From the NCBI GenBank assembly GCA_002325605.1, contig DCSM01000024.1:1-9677 (forward strand): a stretch of DNA of 9,677 nt, in the 5' to 3' direction. The translations under genes and the position numbers were made by a program. Below the pieces are notes generated by a model. It did no database searches, was not told where the DNA came from, and was given only the letters and a program-made list of their open reading frames with translations. The DNA comes from Chloroflexaceae bacterium UBA1466 (GTDB taxonomy: Bacteria; Chloroflexota; Chloroflexia; Chloroflexales; Chloroflexaceae). This document shows positions 5,779-9,677 of the stretch, one piece after another (the stretch's first letter is position 1; each line of letters opens with the position of its first letter).

Positions 5779-7656
5779 TCAATCTGGTTTGAAAGTATCT
5801 TCAGCGGTTGATTGGGAATCTTGTTCCGAATCCTTCGCTGCTGAAGTTTGATCTCCATAGACTACTTGTAAAACTCGCTGGAGCGTAACTGATAATTCAG
5901 CAATTTTATTGCGAATAATGGTTACATCATTGTTTTCAAGCACTTCGCGGAGGGCCAGCAGATTATCCTCAAGTGCTTGGCGCGTCGCCGAATCTAAAAG
6001 TTCCGCAGCAGGCTCCCGCAGCGCTTTTTCAGAGCGATAGATCATCGTATCTGCCGCATTCCGCGCCTCGATTTGCTCGCGCCGCTCCTTATCATCTTGG
6101 GCATGTTGATCAGCTTCGACGATCATCTGTTCAATTTCTTCTTTGGACAGGCCCGAAGAAGCCGTAATCGTTACGCGTTGCTCTTTGCCCGTATTCTTGT
6201 CTACCGCAGAAACACTTGCGATGCCATTCGCATCAATGTCAAAAGTAACTTCGATTTTGGGCACACTGCGCGGCGCAGGCTGGATACCGCTCAGTTCAAA
6301 GCGCCCTAAACTCTTATTATGCCGAGCCTCAGCGCGTTCGCCTTGTAAAACGTGGATTTCAACGCTGGCTTGATTATCGCTGGCCGTGGAGAAGGTTTGA
6401 GTTTTGCGAGTAGGAATGGTCGTATTGCGTTCAATGAGCGGAGTCATTACTCCACCAAGCGTTTCAATCCCCAAAGTCAAAGGGGTAACATCGAGAAGCA
6501 CGACATCTTTGACTTCGCCCGCCAATACACCTGCTTGGACGGCTGCGCCAATGGCCACCACTTCGTCAGGATTGACGCTTTTGCTGGCCTCTTTGCCAAA
6601 GAATTTCCGCACCGCCTCTTGCACCGCAGGCATTCGCGTCTGGCCCCCAACAAGAATAATTGTGCCAATTTCACTGGGCTTGAGACCCGCATCTTTGAGC
6701 GCCTGCTTGACAGGTTGGGTTGTCCGTTCGACGAGATCAGCCGTAAGTTGCTCAATTTTAGAGCGGCTGAGAGTGGCGTTTAGATGGCGGGGGCCACTTA
6801 CATCGGCGGTGATAAAGGGAAGATTGATCTCCGTTTGCAAAACGGTACTCAGTTCCATTTTGGCTTTTTCAGCCGCCTCGCGCAAGCGCTGGAGCGCCAT
6901 CCGATCATCGCGCAGATCAATGCCATGATCTTTGCGGAATTCTTCGGCCAACCAACTCATAATGCGCTGGTCGAAGTCGTCGCCGCCGAGGTGCGTATCC
7001 CCATTCGTCGCTTTGACCTCCACCATTCCCTTACTTAACTCCAGAATCGAAATATCAAATGTCCCACCGCCGAGGTCGTAAACTGCAATAATCGTGTCTT
7101 CGCCTTTGCGATCTAAGCCGTAAGCTAAAGCGCTGGCCGTTGGTTCATTGATGATTCGCAAGACTTCCAGCCCCGCAATGCGCCCCGCATCTTTGGTCGC
7201 CTGGCGCTGGCTGTCATTGAAATAAGCGGGAACCGTAATGACCGCTTTTTCGACTGGCTCGCCCAAATAGGCTTCGGCATCGGCCTTGAGCTTCTGGAGA
7301 ATCATCGCCGCAATTTCAGGCGCTGCAAATTCCCTGCCGCCCATCAAGACGCGTACATCACCATTGGGAGCCGCCGCCAACTTGTAGGGGACTAAATCTT
7401 TGTCGCGCTGGACATCGTCATCTTTGAGCTTGCGCCCCATAAACCGTTTGACCGAAAAAACCGTATTTTCAGGATTCGTCACGGCCTGGCGACGTGCAAC
7501 TTGCCCAACCAACCGTTCTTCCGACTTGCTTAACGCGACCACCGATGGGGTTAAACGGGCCCCTTCAGCATTGGGAATGACGACAGGGTCGCCAGCTTCC
7601 ATCACCGCAATCACTGAATTTGTGGTGCCAAGGTCAATGCCAATTACTTTGGGCAT
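5779..7656 (-). CDS. dnaK: Molecular chaperone DnaK (Hsp70)
   Basis: This cytosolic ATP-driven chaperone binds exposed hydrophobic peptides in cycles run by DnaJ and GrpE. The 625 residues show a full Hsp70. Phosphate loop 1 is GIDLGTTNS (6-14). Lys70, VITVPAYFNDSQRQATKDAG (139-158), DLGGGTFD (194-201, with Thr199) and ILVGGQTRMP (334-343) are also present. The interdomain linker is VVLLDV (385-390). The beta-sandwich substrate domain (391-500) and helical lid (about 505-600) follow. The region around residues 75-105 aligns with the longer, E. coli-type nucleotide-binding domain. The C-terminal tail is short and ends TAEDTFKPD instead of the frequent EEV-type acidic end. AAAGGAG (7673-7667) lies 10 nt before the ATG. 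grpE ends 17 nt upstream. Confidence 0.99.
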   Translation of the reverse strand: MPKVIGIDLGTTNSVIAVMEAGDPVVIPNAEGARLTPSVVALSKSEERLVGQVARRQAVTNPENTVFSVKRFMGRKLKDDDVQRDKDLVPYKLAAAPNGDVRVLMGGREFAAPEIAAMILQKLKADAEAYLGEPVEKAVITVPAYFNDSQRQATKDAGRIAGLEVLRIINEPTASALAYGLDRKGEDTIIAVYDLGGGTFDISILELSKGMVEVKATNGDTHLGGDDFDQRIMSWLAEEFRKDHGIDLRDDRMALQRLREAAEKAKMELSTVLQTEINLPFITADVSGPRHLNATLSRSKIEQLTADLVERTTQPVKQALKDAGLKPSEIGTIILVGGQTRMPAVQEAVRKFFGKEASKSVNPDEVVAIGAAVQAGVLAGEVKDVVLLDVTPLTLGIETLGGVMTPLIERNTTIPTRKTQTFSTASDNQASVEIHVLQGERAEARHNKSLGRFELSGIQPAPRSVPKIEVTFDIDANGIASVSAVDKNTGKEQRVTITASSGLSKEEIEQMIVEADQHAQDDKERREQIEARNAADTMIYRSEKALREPAAELLDSATRQALEDNLLALREVLENNDVTIIRNKIAELSVTLQRVLQVVYGDQTSAAKDSEQDSQSTAEDTFKPD

Positions 7657-7673
7657 AAAATCATCTCTCCTTT

Positions 7674-8417
7674 TTAGCCTTTTCCAACCTTTACTTTAGC
7701 TGGCCGCAAGACCCGATCATACTGCTTATAACCTTTTTGCAGTTCAGCTAAAACTTTGCCATCCTGGCCTTCCGTTTCCTCCAGGACGACTGCATCGTGC
7801 AAATTGGGGTCAAAATCTTGGCCCGTGGCGACCAGCGGCGTAACGCCTTCGCTTTCCAAAAGCAAGCGCAGTTTTTGGGCAATCAATTGCGTTCCCGCCC
7901 ACCAAGCTGTTGCCGCCACTTCAGGTGGCACGTTCTCAATTGCCAGGTCAAAATCATCAACCACGGGCAACAATTTGAGAATCAGCGCAGCATTGGCACT
8001 GCGAACTAGCTCAGACCGCTCATTTTCGGCTCGCCGTTTGTAGTTTTTGAAATCGGCGGTAGCCCGCAACCATTGATCTTTATGTTGCGCGACCTGTTCT
8101 TCGCTCTGCGCTAATTGCTGGCGCAAATCAGCTTCTCTTTTGGTCGCTGCCGCCTTGAAAGCAGCTAAAAAATCTTCCCTCGCGTCTGATTCAGCTATTT
8201 CAACGGTCTCGGCTTGGCTATCTGATTGAATTTCTGGCGCTACCTGAGCGTTTCCATTACATTGCATTTCAACTTGATCTGAATCCTGCTGGGCGGCCTC
8301 GGACGAGCGTTTGCGGCGCAAGAAAGGCAAAGTATAGGAATCGTTGCTAATGGTCTCAGGCTCTACGGCCTCAACGCCAGAATCATTTTGCTCACTCTTT
8401 TTTTGTTCTTCCGCCAT
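7674..8417 (-). CDS. grpE: Nucleotide exchange factor GrpE
   Basis: GrpE dimers release ADP from DnaK and often act as its thermosensor. From ATG 8417 the protein is 247 aa. Residues 1-82 are an unusually long, polar, Glu/Ser/Gln-rich leader. A long coiled-coil helix (about 83-145) contains QWLRATADFKNYKRRAENER. The C-terminal beta domain has the signatures FDPNLHDAV (202-210) and QKGYKQYDRVLRPAKVKV (227-244), which contact the DnaK nucleotide domain. The frame stays open to an ATG at 8504 inside hrcA. I chose 8417 because it has GGAG 7 nt upstream and starts with a typical MAEEQ acidic end, whereas the extra 29 residues are unlike GrpE. It lies 43 nt after hrcA and 17 nt before dnaK. Confidence 0.96.
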   Translation of the reverse strand: MAEEQKKSEQNDSGVEAVEPETISNDSYTLPFLRRKRSSEAAQQDSDQVEMQCNGNAQVAPEIQSDSQAETVEIAESDAREDFLAAFKAAATKREADLRQQLAQSEEQVAQHKDQWLRATADFKNYKRRAENERSELVRSANAALILKLLPVVDDFDLAIENVPPEVAATAWWAGTQLIAQKLRLLLESEGVTPLVATGQDFDPNLHDAVVLEETEGQDGKVLAELQKGYKQYDRVLRPAKVKVGKG

Positions 8418-8424
8418 ATAATTT

Positions 8425-8428
8425 CTCC
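8425..8428 (-). promoter_or_regulatory. Ribosome-binding site that sets the grpE start
   Basis: GGAG on the minus strand stands 7 nt before the ATG at 8417. The alternative in-frame start at 8504 has no comparable site and lies within the hrcA coding sequence. This supports the shorter 247-aa GrpE. Confidence 0.75.
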
Positions 8429-8460
8429 ATTTTCTAACTAATTCAAGAACTATCTTCACA

Positions 8461-9561
8461 TTAAGACCTTGCTTCACCACCATAAATTTCTGTGAGAAGG
8501 TCACTCATGATTGATGAAAGATAACTAACGATAGAGATCGAACGGGGATAAGGCATCCGAACGGGGCCCAACACGCCTAAAACCCCCACAACCGTGCCAT
8601 CTATGCCATAGCGCGACAGCACAACGCTATAATCGCGCATTTCATCCGTTTCATGTTCGCTCCCAATGGTTACTTGCACGCCATCATTCTGAAGGGCCCT
8701 AAGAACGAGCGTATCCAGAATCTTGCTCTTGGTGAGGATTTCAAGCGCCAGCCGCATCCGCTCCACAACTCGTTCCGCATCTTCGCCGCGCAGCGCCGAA
8801 GGGCGAAATTCAGGTTGCCTAAGCATCTCGATCAGCCCCTCGCTATGAATCTGGCTATTCATCTTCTCTTCCAACTGCTGCATGGCCCCAACTACCAGCG
8901 TCAGAATGCGCTGCTCCAGCTTCTGCGATGGTTCAGAGCGCGAAAGTTGCACGAGCTTAGGCAACAAATCCTCAATTTCGCTCCCTGCAAGATCGTAGCA
9001 ATGCTCATTGATGCGCGTCGAAATGGTCCGCAAGGCTTCCTGGTTATGAGCCACTTCTATGGTTAAAGTTTGCTGGCGAACTGTCCCATCATGGAAGACT
9101 AAAACCATTAAAACCGTGGTGTCGTGGAGCGCAATCAACTCTAAATGCTTAAAGCGAGTCTGGTAAGCCCGTGGAGGCGTAACTACAGCCGCATTTTGCG
9201 TCGTTTTCGTTAAGACTGTTGCGGCCCGATAAATCCATTGATCGATTTCACCGCGAACTTGCTGAAATTGATGCTGAATCGAATGGCGTTCCGAGGTCGA
9301 GAGAATGGCCGAATCCATCAAATTTTCGACGAAAAAGCGATAACCTACATCCGTCGGCACACGCCCTGCCGAAGTATGAAGGTGGGTAAGGTAGCCAAGT
9401 TCCTCCAGGATCGCCAATTCATTCCGCACCGTAGCCGAGGAAATGGGCAAGTTATACTTGCGTACCAAAGTATCCGAAGCTACAGCGGTGGCGCTCTCAA
9501 CAAATTCCTGGACAACCAGCTTGAGAATCAATTGCCGACGTTCACTAAAAAATTCGGCCAT
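8461..9561 (-). CDS. hrcA: Heat-inducible transcription repressor HrcA
   Basis: HrcA represses class I heat-shock operons by binding the CIRCE inverted repeat and is kept active by GroEL. The 366-aa product, slightly longer than the usual 340-350, starts with the winged-helix DNA-binding domain (about 1-78). This contains SSATVRNELAILEELGYL (41-58) and HTSAGRVPTDVGYRFFVE (62-79), the family hallmark. The segment that is usually PVGS before the recognition region reads AVAS here. The rest is the GAF-like and dimerisation region, with SRYGIDGTVVGVLGVLGPVRMPY near the C-terminus ('LGVLGPVRMPYPR'). ATG 9561 has only a weak GAAAG upstream. It is the first gene of the seven-gene minus-strand run. 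No CIRCE is seen in the 116 bp upstream, so autoregulation cannot be shown from the window. Confidence 0.97.
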   Translation of the reverse strand: MAEFFSERRQLILKLVVQEFVESATAVASDTLVRKYNLPISSATVRNELAILEELGYLTHLHTSAGRVPTDVGYRFFVENLMDSAILSTSERHSIQHQFQQVRGEIDQWIYRAATVLTKTTQNAAVVTPPRAYQTRFKHLELIALHDTTVLMVLVFHDGTVRQQTLTIEVAHNQEALRTISTRINEHCYDLAGSEIEDLLPKLVQLSRSEPSQKLEQRILTLVVGAMQQLEEKMNSQIHSEGLIEMLRQPEFRPSALRGEDAERVVERMRLALEILTKSKILDTLVLRALQNDGVQVTIGSEHETDEMRDYSVVLSRYGIDGTVVGVLGVLGPVRMPYPRSISIVSYLSSIMSDLLTEIYGGEARS

Positions 9562-9612
9562 CAGCTTTCAGAGAACTAGGGCCAAGCGGAGAATAACAGC
9601 ATTTGGGCCCGA

Positions 9613-9633
9613 CCCCTTCGCCAAGCTCAGGGG
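9613..9633. repeat. Palindromic element upstream of hrcA (TTCG.CAAGCTCAG core)
   Basis: CCCCT (9613-9617) pairs with AGGGG (9629-9633) around an 11-nt loop. Partly matching GC-rich arms (GGGCCCG to the left, CCGGCC to the right) extend it. The inner TTCGCCAAGCTCAG closely resembles the TTCGACAAGCTCAG palindromes that I recall as dispersed intergenic repeats in many bacterial genomes. It lies 52-72 bp before the hrcA ATG, in the expected promoter or 5'-UTR region. It may be a repeat insertion, an RNA hairpin of the leader, or a terminator-like element of an upstream gene. No T run follows on either strand, so intrinsic termination is unlikely. Confidence 0.55.
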
Positions 9634-9677
9634 CCGGCCTAGCCTACGTTATCTAGCCAATTACCCAGGGCTAAAGC

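Noticed and set aside
5171..5782. 203-codon minus-strand frame overlapping dnaJ
   Set aside because: Out-of-frame reading of the well-supported dnaJ gene, with no recognisable domain.
7650..7670. Six-codon frame overlapping the dnaK start
   Set aside because: Its ATG is only about 2 nt from the SD, too close for initiation; the SD serves dnaK.
8418..8504. 29-residue N-terminal extension of GrpE
   Set aside because: It would overlap the hrcA 3' end, has no GrpE-like character, and the ATG at 8417 has a good SD.

Overview
The window looks like a chromosomal piece from a free-living, mid-GC bacterium (about half GC by eye), most plausibly a Chloroflexota member. Three things point there: the gene order hrcA-grpE-dnaK-dnaJ, a lone MglB-like Roadblock/LC7 protein, and a long Ala/Pro/Ser-rich protein with a TPR-like C-terminus. 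The phylum is an inference from gene content, because there is no rRNA gene in the window. No tRNA, rRNA, CRISPR array, transposase or integrase was found. Almost every base is coding.

Plus strand (1-2930). A 5'-truncated gene fills 1-1980. It encodes tandem 44-47-residue repeats built on a 'PFSLQ(D/E)LGLT..EI..LNAA' core, then a long Pro/Ser/Arg-rich linker and a TPR-like C-terminal domain. Next, a possible 27-codon leader ORF with a strong Shine-Dalgarno overlaps the start of a 115-aa Roadblock/LC7 protein. Nucleoside diphosphate kinase (ndk) follows 25 nt later. The set may form one transcription unit in which a multivalent scaffold, a small-GTPase regulator and an NTP-balancing enzyme are made together. 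The joint function is inference.

Minus strand (9561 down to 2943). Seven genes lie head to tail with gaps of at most 52 nt or with overlaps: hrcA, grpE, dnaK, dnaJ, a TrmH/RlmB-type rRNA 2'-O-methyltransferase, a 54-aa single-pass membrane protein, and a GNAT acetyltransferase. The first four make the HrcA repressor and the complete DnaK chaperone machine. dnaJ and rlmB share a TGATG junction, and rlmB and the small membrane gene share an ATGA junction. Translational coupling therefore probably extends the heat-shock operon into RNA-modification and membrane functions. ndk and the GNAT gene converge with only 12 nt between them and no obvious hairpin terminator.

Upstream of hrcA (9562-9677) there is no recognisable CIRCE operator. 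There is a palindrome resembling dispersed intergenic repeats with a TTCG.CAAGCTCAG core. The observations most worth a second look are the near-identical LGLT repeats, the leader ORF with its embedded GNRA hairpin, the coupled 54-aa membrane protein, and the missing CIRCE. I see no new defence system, toxin-antitoxin pair or mobile element.
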